Below, piece by piece: positions 19,301 through 31,365 of a stretch of 64,000 nt of DNA (position 1 is the first letter of the stretch; each line of letters opens with the position of its first letter). A program made the translations under genes and the position numbers. Below the pieces are notes generated by a model. It was not told where the DNA came from. It saw nothing but the letters and a program-made list of their open reading frames with translations, and searched no databases. Source of the DNA: Stappia indica (GTDB lineage Bacteria; Pseudomonadota; Alphaproteobacteria; Rhizobiales; Stappiaceae); NCBI RefSeq assembly GCF_009789575.1, contig NZ_CP046908.1, positions 62,001-126,000 on the forward strand, given 5' to 3'.

Positions 19301-21136
19301 TCAGAGCATCGAGAATCCATAATATATGGGCGCGACAAAAGTGAAAGTCAGCCATAGAAGCAAGGCGAGCGGCGTTCCCGCGACGATGAAGTCCGAAAAG
19401 CGGTAGTGGCCGGGGCCCATCACGATCAGGTTGGTCTGGTAGCCGATCGGCGTGGCGAACGAACAGTTCGCGGCGAAGATCACGCAGGTCACGAAGGCCT
19501 CGACGGGCATTCCGCTCTGTATCGCCATGTTGACCGCAATCGGCGTGAAGAGCACCGCCGTGGCGTTGTTCGACAGGACGTTGGTCAGCAGCATCACCAG
19601 CAGGAATAGAGCCGACAGCATCACCATCGGGCGCTGCCCATCGAGAACCATGACGAGGACGTCGGCGATCATCTTGGCGCCGCCGGTGACCTCGAGCGCG
19701 GTGGCTGCGGCGATCGAGGCGCCGATGAGCATGAAGATGCGACTGTCGACTGCGCGAAGCGCCTGGCGCACGTTGAGGCAGCCGGACATTACCATGGCGA
19801 AGGTTGCTGCGATCGAAGCGGTGACAATGGGAACCAAGCCGCTGGCGCTGGCCGCCACCATCAGGGCGAAGATGGCAAGCGCGCGCGGTGCCAGCCGGCG
19901 CGGCGGCAGTTCGGCCGCCGACCAGTCGAGCAGCAGGACGTCACGGTTCGTCCTCAGCTTCTGGATGCTGCTGGAGTGACCGGCCACCAGCAGCACGTCG
20001 CCAGGCTCCAGCCGGATTTCGGTCATCGCCATGCGCGGCATCCGCGAACGGCGCTGGACCCCCATCACCACGCAATCCGTCTCGGTGTGAAACCCGCTCT
20101 GGGCGATGGTGCGTCCGGATAGCCGCGATGCGGGCGCCACCACCACCTCCGCCAGGGTGAGGGAGCGTTGCGGCAGCGATGCCTCGAGATCGGACGGCTC
20201 CTCGCTTTCGGTTGCCATCAGCGGACGACGCTGGGACAGGGCGGTGGTCAGCGCGTGTCGGGTGGCCGCGACGATCACGGTGTCGCCGGGCATCAGGGTG
20301 ACGTTCTCGAACGGCGGCAGGATCGGGCGCTCGCCACGCTGCACCAGCCGGACGGTCATGTCCTTGAGGGCGGGAAACAGGCCTGCGACGGAGGTGACGC
20401 CTTCCAGCGGATGGCCGGCAGTGATGGCGATCTGGGCAATGAACTGCTTGCCGGACGAGACCTGCATTTCTTCGGCCATCGACCGGCGGGGTTTCAGCAG
20501 GAACGGCATCACGAACAGCACATAGAGGATGCCGACGCCGGCGAGGATGACGCCGATCCCGGTAAAGCTGAAGAACCCGAGCCGGACATCGCTCGTGCGG
20601 GCCGCGACGTCGGCCACCAGAAGGTTGGTGGACGAGCCGATCAGTGTCGTCATGCCGCCGAGAATAGCGATGAAGGACAGCGGCATCAGCAAGCGGCCGG
20701 CCGGCTTGCCCTGGGCTGCGGCAACGGCCGACAGGATCGGCAGGAACATCACCACGACGGGAGTGTTATTCAGGAAGCCGCTGATCACAGCCACGGCGAC
20801 CAGGATCGGCATGGCTGCCAATACCGGCCTTTTGCGGGTGGCGTCGACGATGATCTTTGCCGGCTTTTCCAGCGCATCCGTCTGGAACAGGCCCTGGCCG
20901 ACGATCAGCAGGCAGATGACGGTAACGAGGGCCGGATTGGCGAAGCCTGACAGCAGCTCGGACGCACCGATCGTGACGGAGGCGTCAGCCGGCTGGAAAA
21001 AGGTGAAGATCAGCAGGAAGGCGACGACGGAGCCGAGCGCAACGACTTCCAGCGCAAGGCGCTCCATCGCATACAGCACGACGGTGACCACGATCACCAC
21101 GAAGGTCAGCAGCATCGCGGGATCGGCTGGCAGCAT
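19301..21136 (-). CDS. SLC13-type anion permease with two TrkA-C domains
   Basis: A 611-residue inner-membrane transporter. Hydrophobic segments fill about residues 8-200 and 420-611, with the CitM/ArsB-like motifs NNTPVVVMFLP and NNATAVLFTPIA. Between them lie two TrkA-C (RCK_C) domains, each ending in a loop such as LMPGDTVIVAA and LEPGDVLLVAG. This layout is usual in bacterial SLC13 sulfate or dicarboxylate carriers. Substrate cannot be set from sequence. It follows bpt in the leftward strand order but the 160-bp upstream region suggests its own promoter. Confidence 0.88.
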   Translation of the reverse strand: MLPADPAMLLTFVVIVVTVVLYAMERLALEVVALGSVVAFLLIFTFFQPADASVTIGASELLSGFANPALVTVICLLIVGQGLFQTDALEKPAKIIVDATRKRPVLAAMPILVAVAVISGFLNNTPVVVMFLPILSAVAAAQGKPAGRLLMPLSFIAILGGMTTLIGSSTNLLVADVAARTSDVRLGFFSFTGIGVILAGVGILYVLFVMPFLLKPRRSMAEEMQVSSGKQFIAQIAITAGHPLEGVTSVAGLFPALKDMTVRLVQRGERPILPPFENVTLMPGDTVIVAATRHALTTALSQRRPLMATESEEPSDLEASLPQRSLTLAEVVVAPASRLSGRTIAQSGFHTETDCVVMGVQRRSRMPRMAMTEIRLEPGDVLLVAGHSSSIQKLRTNRDVLLLDWSAAELPPRRLAPRALAIFALMVAASASGLVPIVTASIAATFAMVMSGCLNVRQALRAVDSRIFMLIGASIAAATALEVTGGAKMIADVLVMVLDGQRPMVMLSALFLLVMLLTNVLSNNATAVLFTPIAVNMAIQSGMPVEAFVTCVIFAANCSFATPIGYQTNLIVMGPGHYRFSDFIVAGTPLALLLWLTFTFVAPIYYGFSML

Positions 21137-21296
21137 GCGTCGGGCCCATCTCCTCGTTCGGGACGCACGCGGTCGCGTGCGGCGCAGCGTGCGCCATGTG
21201 CTTTTTTAACGGGCCGAGGGGCTTAAGCAAAGCGGCAAAGGGCTCATCCACCGCTCGCTGTCCGAAATGGTTTTGCTTGCAGGCAGGAAATTCCGG

Positions 21297-21791
21297 TCAA
21301 TCCGTTGCGCGTCCGCGGTTCACCACCGCGACCCCGAGGACGATATCGTGCAACAGGCGCTTTTCTGCATTGAAGAAGCTGACCAGAAGGATCAGCGGCG
21401 TCAGCAGGCTGACTGAGAACCAGAACAGCAGTGCGTGGATCGCAGCGATCAGGATATCCGGTCGCCGGCCGTCCAGCATCCGCATCGTCAGTCCCATTGC
21501 CCGCATGCCGGGAGTGGCACTGTGCGGACCGCCGAGCGTGAAGCCGACATAGGCCAGCGCGACGCCGGGCCCCAGCACCGGGAAAAGCAGCCAGCCGAGC
21601 CCGAACGTGAAGAGGCCGAGAAACAGCAGAAGCAGGCCGCCGGCAAGCGTCAGCGCGATGATCACCGCAGCATCGATGAGGAAGGCGATGATGCGATTGG
21701 TCCGCACGCTGTCGAACAGCCGCGGGTCCAGTCCGCTCGCTTCACGTCCGTCGTTCATGTCGTCGATGCCCTGTGCGTTGCGGTCCTGCAT
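21297..21791 (-). CDS. RDD family membrane protein
   Basis: A 164-residue inner-membrane protein. The RDD-domain start is visible as VRTNRIIAFLIDAAVIIALTL, with the Arg and Asp of the domain name. Three further hydrophobic stretches follow, the last two flanking AIHALLFWFSVSLLTPLILL. The family is poorly understood; some members affect ion tolerance. AAGGAG lies about 10 bases before the ATG at 21791, which favours that start over the ATG at 21758. Confidence 0.82.
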   Translation of the reverse strand: MQDRNAQGIDDMNDGREASGLDPRLFDSVRTNRIIAFLIDAAVIIALTLAGGLLLLFLGLFTFGLGWLLFPVLGPGVALAYVGFTLGGPHSATPGMRAMGLTMRMLDGRRPDILIAAIHALLFWFSVSLLTPLILLVSFFNAEKRLLHDIVLGVAVVNRGRATD

Positions 21792-21876
21792 TGGCGGCTT
21801 GCTCCTTGCTGACCTTGCAGGTGGTGACGATGGCCGTTCATGTCAAATGCCTCGCTTTGGCGCGGCCAATGCCGCC

Positions 21877-23100
21877 TCAGATCCGCGATTCGCCCAGATC
21901 GAGCGGGCATACCGAGTGCCCGGCCTTTTCCAACGCTGAGAGGATACGGGCCGCATGCTCCGGGTCGTGCGTTTCCATGGTGACGTCGAGGGTGGTCCCC
22001 TTCGCCGGCACGTTCAGGAACAGGCGATGGTGCGAGACTTCCAGGATATTGCCGCCCAGGCGGCCGATCAGCGTCGAGATCTCGCCGAGGATGCCGGGGC
22101 GGTCGGCGGTGGTGATGCGGATCGACAGCAGCCGTCCCTCGCGCGCAAGCTCGCGCACCATGATGGACGACAGCAGCCGGGGATCGATATTGCCGCCGCA
22201 CAGGACAAGGCCGACGCGCTTGCCCTTGAAGCGCTCCGGATAAGCGAGAAGGCCGGCAAGGCCCGCAGCACCCGCGCCCTCCGCCATGGTCTTCTGCCGC
22301 GTCAGGTAGGCGTTGACCGCGCGCTCCAATGTCGCCTCGTCGACGAGCAGAATGTCGTCGACCGTCTGGCGGACAATCTCCAGCGTCAGACGGCCGACAT
22401 TCTTGACGGCGATGCCTTCGGCAAGCGTTGCGCCGCTGCAGGTCACGGCCTCCCCACGCAATGCGCCGAGCATCGAGGGGTAAAGCGCCGCCTCCACGCC
22501 GACGACCTCGATTCCCGGCTTTTGCGCTTTTGCCGCGATGGCCATGCCGGAGATCAGCCCGCCGCCGCCGACCGGAACGACGAGGCAGTCGAGATCCGGC
22601 TGGTCCTCCAGCATTTCGAGCGCGATCGTTCCTTGTCCGGAAATGATCGCCGGGTCGTCATAGGGGTGAACCCAGACGAGGCCTTCCTCGTCGGCGATGC
22701 GCTCCGCCTCGGCTTGTGCATCGGCCAGAACCTCGCCGGCAAGCACCACGCGTGCGCCATAGCCGCGCGTTGCGGCGACCTTCACGAAGGGGGTCGGCTC
22801 CGGCATGACGATGGTCGCCGGGATGCCGAGCCGGGCGGCGTGATAGGCGACGGCCTGCGCATGGTTGCCGGCCGACATGGCGATGACGCCGCGCTTGCGT
22901 TCGCTCGGTGAGAGCGACGACAGCTTCACCAGCGCGCCGCGCTCCTTGAACGCATTGGTGACCTGCAGGTTCTCGTATTTGACGAAGACGTCCGCCCCGG
23001 TGAGCAGAGACAGTTTCGGCGCCGGCAGGCACGGGGTCCGCATCACGGCCCCCTGAATGAGCCTTGCAGCCTGGGTGATCGTCTCGAGGGATACCTGCAT
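21877..23100 (-). CDS. Threonine ammonia-lyase
   Basis: PLP enzyme that deaminates threonine to 2-oxobutanoate, feeding isoleucine synthesis or catabolism. From the ATG at 23100 it has 407 residues. The PLP Lys is in NAFKERGA, the phosphate loop is VPVGGGGLISGM, and a Cys-Gly-Gly-Asn motif (VLCGGNIDP) follows. A C-terminal ACT domain (SIRITTADRPGILGEIS) suggests amino-acid feedback. An earlier ATG at 23142 would overlap the exporter stop (TGATG) and add 14 residues; coupling makes it a real alternative. It could be called ilvA or tdcB; I do not choose. Confidence 0.92.
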   Translation of the reverse strand: MQVSLETITQAARLIQGAVMRTPCLPAPKLSLLTGADVFVKYENLQVTNAFKERGALVKLSSLSPSERKRGVIAMSAGNHAQAVAYHAARLGIPATIVMPEPTPFVKVAATRGYGARVVLAGEVLADAQAEAERIADEEGLVWVHPYDDPAIISGQGTIALEMLEDQPDLDCLVVPVGGGGLISGMAIAAKAQKPGIEVVGVEAALYPSMLGALRGEAVTCSGATLAEGIAVKNVGRLTLEIVRQTVDDILLVDEATLERAVNAYLTRQKTMAEGAGAAGLAGLLAYPERFKGKRVGLVLCGGNIDPRLLSSIMVRELAREGRLLSIRITTADRPGILGEISTLIGRLGGNILEVSHHRLFLNVPAKGTTLDVTMETHDPEHAARILSALEKAGHSVCPLDLGESRI

Positions 23101-23141
23101 CTGAGGGCCTGAAGCTGCGGAAAAGGTCCGCTCAACTGCCA

Positions 23142-23762
23142 TCAAGCAGGGATCATTTGCAAGCTCAGGATGGTCGAGCCGACCATCAGTCCGGCAAGGG
23201 CGATCCGCAAGGCGTTCAGCAACCGCGTACCGCCGGCATTGCTGCGCAGCCAGCTTCCCGCCAGCAGCCAGAGACCGTTCAGGAAGCCGCCGAGGCACAG
23301 GAAGGTCAGCGACAGGACCAGCGCATCCGCGAAGTAGCGCTCTGCGGAGACGAACTGGCTGATGCCGGCGATCTGCATCGCATAGGCTTTCGGATTGAGC
23401 GGATGCACCCAGAAGCCGCGACCGTATCCGGGTATGCGATCGGCCTTGACGCCGCCGCGGACCGGGCTGCGGACGATCACCCAGGCAAGATAAAGGATGT
23501 AGCAGAGGCAAAGAACGCGAAGGATCTCGAAGACCTGCGGTGCGCTCTTCAACAGGGCGAAGAGACCGGCAACATTCAGCCAGTAGATCACCTGGAAGCC
23601 CGACATCGTGCCCAGCATGAACGGCAGGGCGGGGCGTGCCCCGAAGGAGATGCCGTTGGCCATCAGCGACATGTTCGCAGGACCGGGCGAGCCGACCATC
23701 GCGGAGACGAAGAGCGCAAGCAGCCCGAACTGGGCGAGGGGCATCAGGAGATCGGAAGGCAT
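23142..23762 (-). CDS. LysE family amino acid exporter
   Basis: A 206-residue inner-membrane protein of the LysE/RhtB family with six predicted hydrophobic segments. The typical early motif MVGSPGPANMSLMANGISFG and the later WVHPLNPKAYAMQIAG are present. It probably exports an amino acid or derivative. The following threonine ammonia-lyase touches or nearly touches its stop, so the two likely form an operon. A MocR-type regulator is read in the opposite direction 99 bp away, a common arrangement for exporter control. Confidence 0.9.
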   Translation of the reverse strand: MPSDLLMPLAQFGLLALFVSAMVGSPGPANMSLMANGISFGARPALPFMLGTMSGFQVIYWLNVAGLFALLKSAPQVFEILRVLCLCYILYLAWVIVRSPVRGGVKADRIPGYGRGFWVHPLNPKAYAMQIAGISQFVSAERYFADALVLSLTFLCLGGFLNGLWLLAGSWLRSNAGGTRLLNALRIALAGLMVGSTILSLQMIPA

Positions 23763-23829
23763 CTGGCAGCGACTTCATGAGGGCGACCGGCGGTCGCGGA
23801 TTGTGTTTCGCCGGCAGATTTGTCTTGAA

Positions 23830-23869
23830 ACAATTCCTGATACAATCGTAACATTGTTCTTGTGACAAT
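23830..23869. promoter_or_regulatory. Phased ACAAT boxes between lysE and mocR genes
   Basis: Four copies of ACAAT or its complement ATTGT start at 23830, 23842, 23853 and 23865. The spacings are 12, 11 and 12 bases, close to one helical turn. The last overlaps the GTG start of the MocR gene. MocR proteins bind direct repeats near the genes they control and often their own promoter. This is therefore a likely operator for both the exporter and the regulator. The region is also AT-rich, as expected for a promoter. Confidence 0.55.
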
Positions 23870-25253
23870 ATTGCCTGATATCTCCTCCGGCCTCGATCAG
23901 CCGGTCACGGTCCGTTCGCTGGAAGCGCATCTGCGGTCCTGCGTCGAGCGAGGCCTCCTTGCGGCTGGCGACCGTCTGCCGCCCATCCGCGAGGCCGCCT
24001 GGAAACTCGGTTGCGCGCCGGGAACCGTTGCGCGCGCCTATCGGGCGCTGGAGCTTGCCGGCCTCGCGCATGGAGAAGTGGGGCGAGGAACCTTCATCGC
24101 TTCCGGCGACCGCAAGCTTGCCTTTCCTCAAGCGGCGACCAGGACGCAGCATGTGGCCGATCTGGCCGTGAACAGCTTCCTCATCGAGGATGCCTCGAGC
24201 CTTGTCGGAAAGGCGCTGGCTGCGGTGCAGTCGGACCTGGCGGCCGGGGATCTGCCGCTCGCCTATCTCACGACCGGTGAGGACGAGGACATCAGGGGCG
24301 TAGCCGCGCGCTTTCTCGGCGGGCAGGGCGCAGCACGACACATGGATGAGATCGTCGTGACGGCCGGCGCCCAGGCGGCGATTGCCTCGGCCTTTCTGGC
24401 TCTGACCGAAAACGGCGGCGGCATAGCCTGCGATGCGCTTACCTATCCGGGCGTGATCAGCGCCGCGAGCGCGGCACGTGCGCGGCTTCATCCGGTGAAG
24501 ATGGATGACGACGGGATGGATCCGGAGGCGTTAGACGCCTTGTGCCGGCGCGCCAAGATCGCCTGCGTCTTCCTGATGCCCTCGACGCAGAACCCGACCG
24601 GGCGACGAATGTCGGCCCGGCGCTGTGAACAACTCGCAGAGGTTGCCGCGCGCCACGGCGTGGTGGTGGTCGAGGATCGGATCTACGACTTTCTGTCGGA
24701 CGAGGGCACACACACCGGGATCTCGGGGTTTCTGCCCGAAAGCACGGTGCTCGTCACGGGCCTTTCCAAATGCGTGGCGCCGATCCTGCGCGTCGGCTTC
24801 GTTGCCGCGCCGAAGCCGCTCGCCCGCCAGATCCTCGCGGTGGAGAACGCGCTCAGCCTGATGGTCTCGCCGTTGCTGACACGGGTTGCCGCGCACATCC
24901 TTTCAGATGGCGTGTTCGAGGCCCGGTTGGCGCGGGTACGCCGCGGCATCGCTGAGCGCGCAACAATCGCGCACGAGCTCTTCCCGCAGCTGAAGCCGGA
25001 GGCGCTGCAGGGCGGCCTTGCGTGGCTGGAGCTTGCGGGCGGGTGGTCTGCCGACGCCTTCTCGTCGGAAGCCGAGGCTCTCGGCGTGCGCGTGGCGCCG
25101 GCGCGTTTCTTCGCGGTCGAGCCGCGCGGCGCACCGGAGGCGGTGCGCCTGTGCCTTGGAAGCGTGGCGCAGGATGACGTCTGCCGGCGGGCGCTGGAGG
25201 ATCTTGCGAGTCTCATGGCACGCCCGCCGCGCGGGCCTCAGATTTTACCCTGA
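23862..25253 (+). CDS. MocR-type regulator (GntR HTH fused to aminotransferase domain)
   Basis: A 463-residue PLP-dependent transcription factor. The GntR winged helix occupies about residues 15-80 (GDRLPPIREAAWKLGCAPGTVARAY). The class I aminotransferase-like domain follows, with the presumed PLP Lys in VTGLSKCVAP and the motif MPSTQNPTGR. It starts with GTG at 23862 inside an AT-rich, repeat-bearing region. It probably controls the divergent LysE exporter and threonine ammonia-lyase genes. The effector, perhaps an amino acid, is not readable. Confidence 0.9.
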   Translation: MTILPDISSGLDQPVTVRSLEAHLRSCVERGLLAAGDRLPPIREAAWKLGCAPGTVARAYRALELAGLAHGEVGRGTFIASGDRKLAFPQAATRTQHVADLAVNSFLIEDASSLVGKALAAVQSDLAAGDLPLAYLTTGEDEDIRGVAARFLGGQGAARHMDEIVVTAGAQAAIASAFLALTENGGGIACDALTYPGVISAASAARARLHPVKMDDDGMDPEALDALCRRAKIACVFLMPSTQNPTGRRMSARRCEQLAEVAARHGVVVVEDRIYDFLSDEGTHTGISGFLPESTVLVTGLSKCVAPILRVGFVAAPKPLARQILAVENALSLMVSPLLTRVAAHILSDGVFEARLARVRRGIAERATIAHELFPQLKPEALQGGLAWLELAGGWSADAFSSEAEALGVRVAPARFFAVEPRGAPEAVRLCLGSVAQDDVCRRALEDLASLMARPPRGPQILP

Positions 25254-25280
25254 GGCGCCTGGTGCCAGGGCGCAGCCGGG

Positions 25281-28823
<3,543 letters not shown>

Positions 28824-28857
28824 CTAGGGCGGCCGGGCGGAGCAGAAAGGCTCGTCC

Positions 28858-29268
28858 ATGACCACGCTGTTTCTGGACTATCTGAAGCACAGGCCGGCCT
28901 GGTCCGTGACGCTTGTCTGGTATCTGCGCGCCATCGCCATCCTGCTGATCTTCAGCGGCCTGATCCATTGGGCGCGCATCGTCGGCATGTCGCCGTGGCG
29001 CGGCCAGTGGTTCTGGGAAATGCCTGTCGAGTGGCAGGCGGCGACGGTCTTCTTCGGTGTTCTCGATCTGGTAGCGGCGATCGGCCTGTGGCTGACCGTG
29101 TCGTGGGGCGCGGTGATGTGGCTCACGCGAGCGCTCACCCAGGTGGTGATGCACACGCTCTTTGCGGACATCTTCGGTCGGCGGCCCTACGAGATCGCCT
29201 TCTATCTGACGACCATCGCGATCTATCTGATCCTGCTCTACCTCAGCGAAAGGGAGCAGCGACGCTGA
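28858..29268 (+). CDS. DUF6163 family membrane protein
   Basis: A 136-residue inner-membrane protein with four hydrophobic segments, roughly residues 22-42, 60-80, 83-105 and 112-130. The sequence resembles DUF6163, a small family of Rhizobiales; I assign this from memory of the motif IHWARIVGM and the overall length. Function is unknown. It sits between two valine-degradation genes, with AGAAAGG before the ATG, so it may be expressed with them. It could also simply be a conserved neighbour. Confidence 0.75.
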   Translation: MTTLFLDYLKHRPAWSVTLVWYLRAIAILLIFSGLIHWARIVGMSPWRGQWFWEMPVEWQAATVFFGVLDLVAAIGLWLTVSWGAVMWLTRALTQVVMHTLFADIFGRRPYEIAFYLTTIAIYLILLYLSEREQRR

Positions 29269-29391
29269 TCGCGCAAGGCTGCGGTCCGGGGCAGGGAGGC
29301 CGGCCCCGGTTCGTCTGAACTGACAGGCTCGCGCGACGTCGCGGGCGGAAGTGATGGTGCCGCCGTCGGGGCGGAAAAGGGAGAAGTGCTT

Positions 29392-30288
29392 ATGGCAAAG
29401 GTCGGGTTTATCGGGCTTGGGAACATGGGTGGTCCGATGGCTGCCAATCTGGTCAAGGCAGGGCACGACGTGCGCGGCCTCGACCTGTCGGCGGAGGCCA
29501 AGGCGCGCCTGGTAGAGGTGGGCGGCAAGACGGCGGACAATCTCGCCGAGGTGGCGTCCGATGCCGACGTGATCGTGTCCATGCTTCCGGCCGGCGCACA
29601 TGTGCGCAAGGTCTATACGGGCGAGGATGGCATTCTGTCGCATGCCCGCCCCGGAACGCTGCTCATCGACAGCTCGACCATCGACGTGGAGAGCGCACGC
29701 GCGGTTGCGGCGGCCGCTGAAAAGGCCGGCATGCCCATGGTCGACGCGCCGGTCTCCGGCGGTGTCGGCGGCGCTGCGGCCGGTACGCTGACCTTCATGG
29801 TCGGCGGTCCGGATGCCGCCTTCGAGGCGGCGCGTCCCTATCTGGACGTGATGGGCAAGACGATCGTTCATGCGGGCGGTGCCGGCACCGGCCAGGCGGC
29901 GAAGATCTGCAACAACATGCTGCTGGGCATTTCGATGATCGGCACGTGCGAAGCGTTCGTTCTTGCCGAGCGCCTCGGTCTCGACGCGCAGAAGCTGTTC
30001 GACATTTCCTCCACCGCCTCGGGCCAGTGCTGGTCGCTGACGACCTATTGCCCGGTGCCGGGTCCGGTGCCGACATCGCCGGCCAACCGCGACTATCAGC
30101 CGGGCTTCGCGGCAGCGATGATGCTCAAGGACCTCAAGCTGGCTCAGGAAGCCGCGCATGCAAGCGGCGCGTCCACGCCGCTCGGTGCCGAGGCTGCCGC
30201 CCTTTACAATCTTTTCTGCAACGGAGGCGATGCCGATACGGACTTTTCCGGCATCGTCCGGTTCCTGCGCGGCAAGACGGACGCCTGA
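29392..30288 (+). CDS. mmsB: 3-hydroxyisobutyrate dehydrogenase
   Basis: Oxidises 3-hydroxyisobutyrate to methylmalonate semialdehyde with NAD, the next step after the hydrolase. The 298-residue protein starts MAKVGFIGLGNMGGPMAANL, the dinucleotide loop and family signature. The catalytic Lys is in GTGQAAKICNNMLLG and the substrate motif DAPVSGGVGGAAAGTLTFMVGG is intact. A GTG lies six bases upstream, but the ATG at 29392 after GGAAAAGGGAGAAG is better placed. A strong hairpin follows the stop. Confidence 0.94.
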   Translation: MAKVGFIGLGNMGGPMAANLVKAGHDVRGLDLSAEAKARLVEVGGKTADNLAEVASDADVIVSMLPAGAHVRKVYTGEDGILSHARPGTLLIDSSTIDVESARAVAAAAEKAGMPMVDAPVSGGVGGAAAGTLTFMVGGPDAAFEAARPYLDVMGKTIVHAGGAGTGQAAKICNNMLLGISMIGTCEAFVLAERLGLDAQKLFDISSTASGQCWSLTTYCPVPGPVPTSPANRDYQPGFAAAMMLKDLKLAQEAAHASGASTPLGAEAAALYNLFCNGGDADTDFSGIVRFLRGKTDA

Positions 30289-30321
30289 ACCGTCCATACG
30301 CTGGACACCAACGATGGCAGG

Positions 30322-30359
30322 GGCGCGAAGCGGGAGACCGTTTCGCGCCTTGCTCGTTT
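30322..30359 (+). terminator. Hairpin after mmsB
   Basis: A 12-bp stem with one G-T pair closes a GAGA loop: arms GGCGCGAAGCGG and CCGTTTCGCGCC at 30322-30349. The tail is TTGCTCGTTT, only partly T-rich. It lies 34 bases after the mmsB stop and is the likely end of the valine-degradation transcript. A second, weaker 5-bp stem followed by five T lies at 30450-30469. Confidence 0.65.
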
Positions 30360-30492
30360 GAGTTGCCCCTGAAAACCCTGATGTTCGCTGGAAAATATCG
30401 TTAACAGACTGTATTTCGTCGCGTCCTGCATCGCATTTGCGCGTTAACCGGAGATTTAGTCTCCTTTTTAAGCGGATTTTAGAGACCGCCTC

Positions 30493-30537
30493 GTATTGTC
30501 TGTCTCAAGGTGACAAAAAACGCACCGCTAACAATAC
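30493..30537. promoter_or_regulatory. Inverted repeats upstream of ldtR
   Basis: GTATTGT at 30493-30499 is matched by ACAATAC at 30531-30537. Inside them TTGTC (30496-30500) and GACAA (30512-30516) form a 21-bp interrupted palindrome. MarR-family regulators bind palindromes of this size and commonly repress themselves, so this is a candidate LdtR operator. The site ends just before the translation start region. Confidence 0.4.
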
Positions 30538-30552
30538 ATGAGGCGCAAACAA

Positions 30553-31065
30553 ATGATGACCGCAAAGAAGGCAGTCGACGTCGCGTTGCAGGCTGAAGAG
30601 AGCGATGACATCAAGCCGCTCTACCTGGAAGCTTTGACGCTGGTCGAGCGTCTGCATCGGCGACTGCTCGATGTGATCAAGGATGAGTTCGACCGCGAAG
30701 GACGCGCAGACGTGAACAGCGTGCAGGCGCTGCTGCTGTTCAACATCGGCGATGCGGAACTGACCGCCGGTGAACTGCGGACCCGTGGCTACTATCTCGG
30801 CTCGAACGTGTCCTACAACCTCAAGAAGCTCGTCGACATGGGCTTCATCCACCACCAGCGCTCCCGCACCGACCGCCGTTCGGTCCGTGTCAGCCTGACG
30901 GCGAAGGGCAAGGACGTTGCCGAGAAGGTGAACGCCCTGTACGAGCGGCACATGCTGTCGGTCGAGCAGGTCGGCGAGATCGGTCCGGACGACTTCAAGG
31001 TCCTGAACCGTTCGCTGCGCCGTCTGGAGCGCTTCTGGACCGACCAGATCCTGTATCGTCTCTGA
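30553..31065 (+). CDS. ldtR: MarR family regulator LdtR
   Basis: Winged-helix regulator closely resembling LdtR of Liberibacter and other Rhizobiales, which controls an adjacent L,D-transpeptidase gene and stress tolerance. The core EESDDIKPLYLEALTLVERL is followed by the HTH (LTAGELRTRGYYLGSNVSYNLKKLV) and wing (HHQRSRTDRRSVRVSLT). I prefer the ATG at 30553 (170 residues) to the ATG at 30538, since AGG lies 9 bases before the former and nothing like a ribosome site precedes the latter. The target gene ldtP follows after 300 bp. Confidence 0.9.
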   Translation: MMTAKKAVDVALQAEESDDIKPLYLEALTLVERLHRRLLDVIKDEFDREGRADVNSVQALLLFNIGDAELTAGELRTRGYYLGSNVSYNLKKLVDMGFIHHQRSRTDRRSVRVSLTAKGKDVAEKVNALYERHMLSVEQVGEIGPDDFKVLNRSLRRLERFWTDQILYRL

Positions 31066-31292
31066 CTGCCCGGGATTTTCCGGCCTGTCCTCATCGAAGC
31101 CGCTTCGTGCAGATTGTGCGAGGCGGCTTCGGTGCATGTGGCGGCTGGCTTGCGCTTTTTCGCGCCGCGACATGAATGCGCCATAATGGGATGGCTTAGG
31201 AACCGTTGCGTCATCCGATGCGGATGGAGCGTGGTCCGGGCAGAGTTCTTGCCGCGTCGGGCCGGGGCGGGTCTCCTTTGTCGACGGTTGTG

Positions 31293-31308
31293 AGCATTTG
31301 TTAATGCT
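31293..31308. promoter_or_regulatory. Inverted repeat upstream of ldtP
   Basis: AGCATT and AATGCT face each other across TTGT, 58 bases before the ldtP start codon. The string GCATTTG in it also occurs upstream of ldtR at 30433-30439, with TTAA nearby in both places. That makes it a candidate shared regulatory element. The rest of the 300-bp ldtR-ldtP gap holds an 8-bp stem with GAAGCCGC arms (31096-31130) just after ldtR, without a T-run. Confidence 0.4.
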
Positions 31309-31365
31309 GGCGGCGTATCCCTAACGAGACCTTTCTGAGCTTGACCTGGGACTGGAGTCGATACG

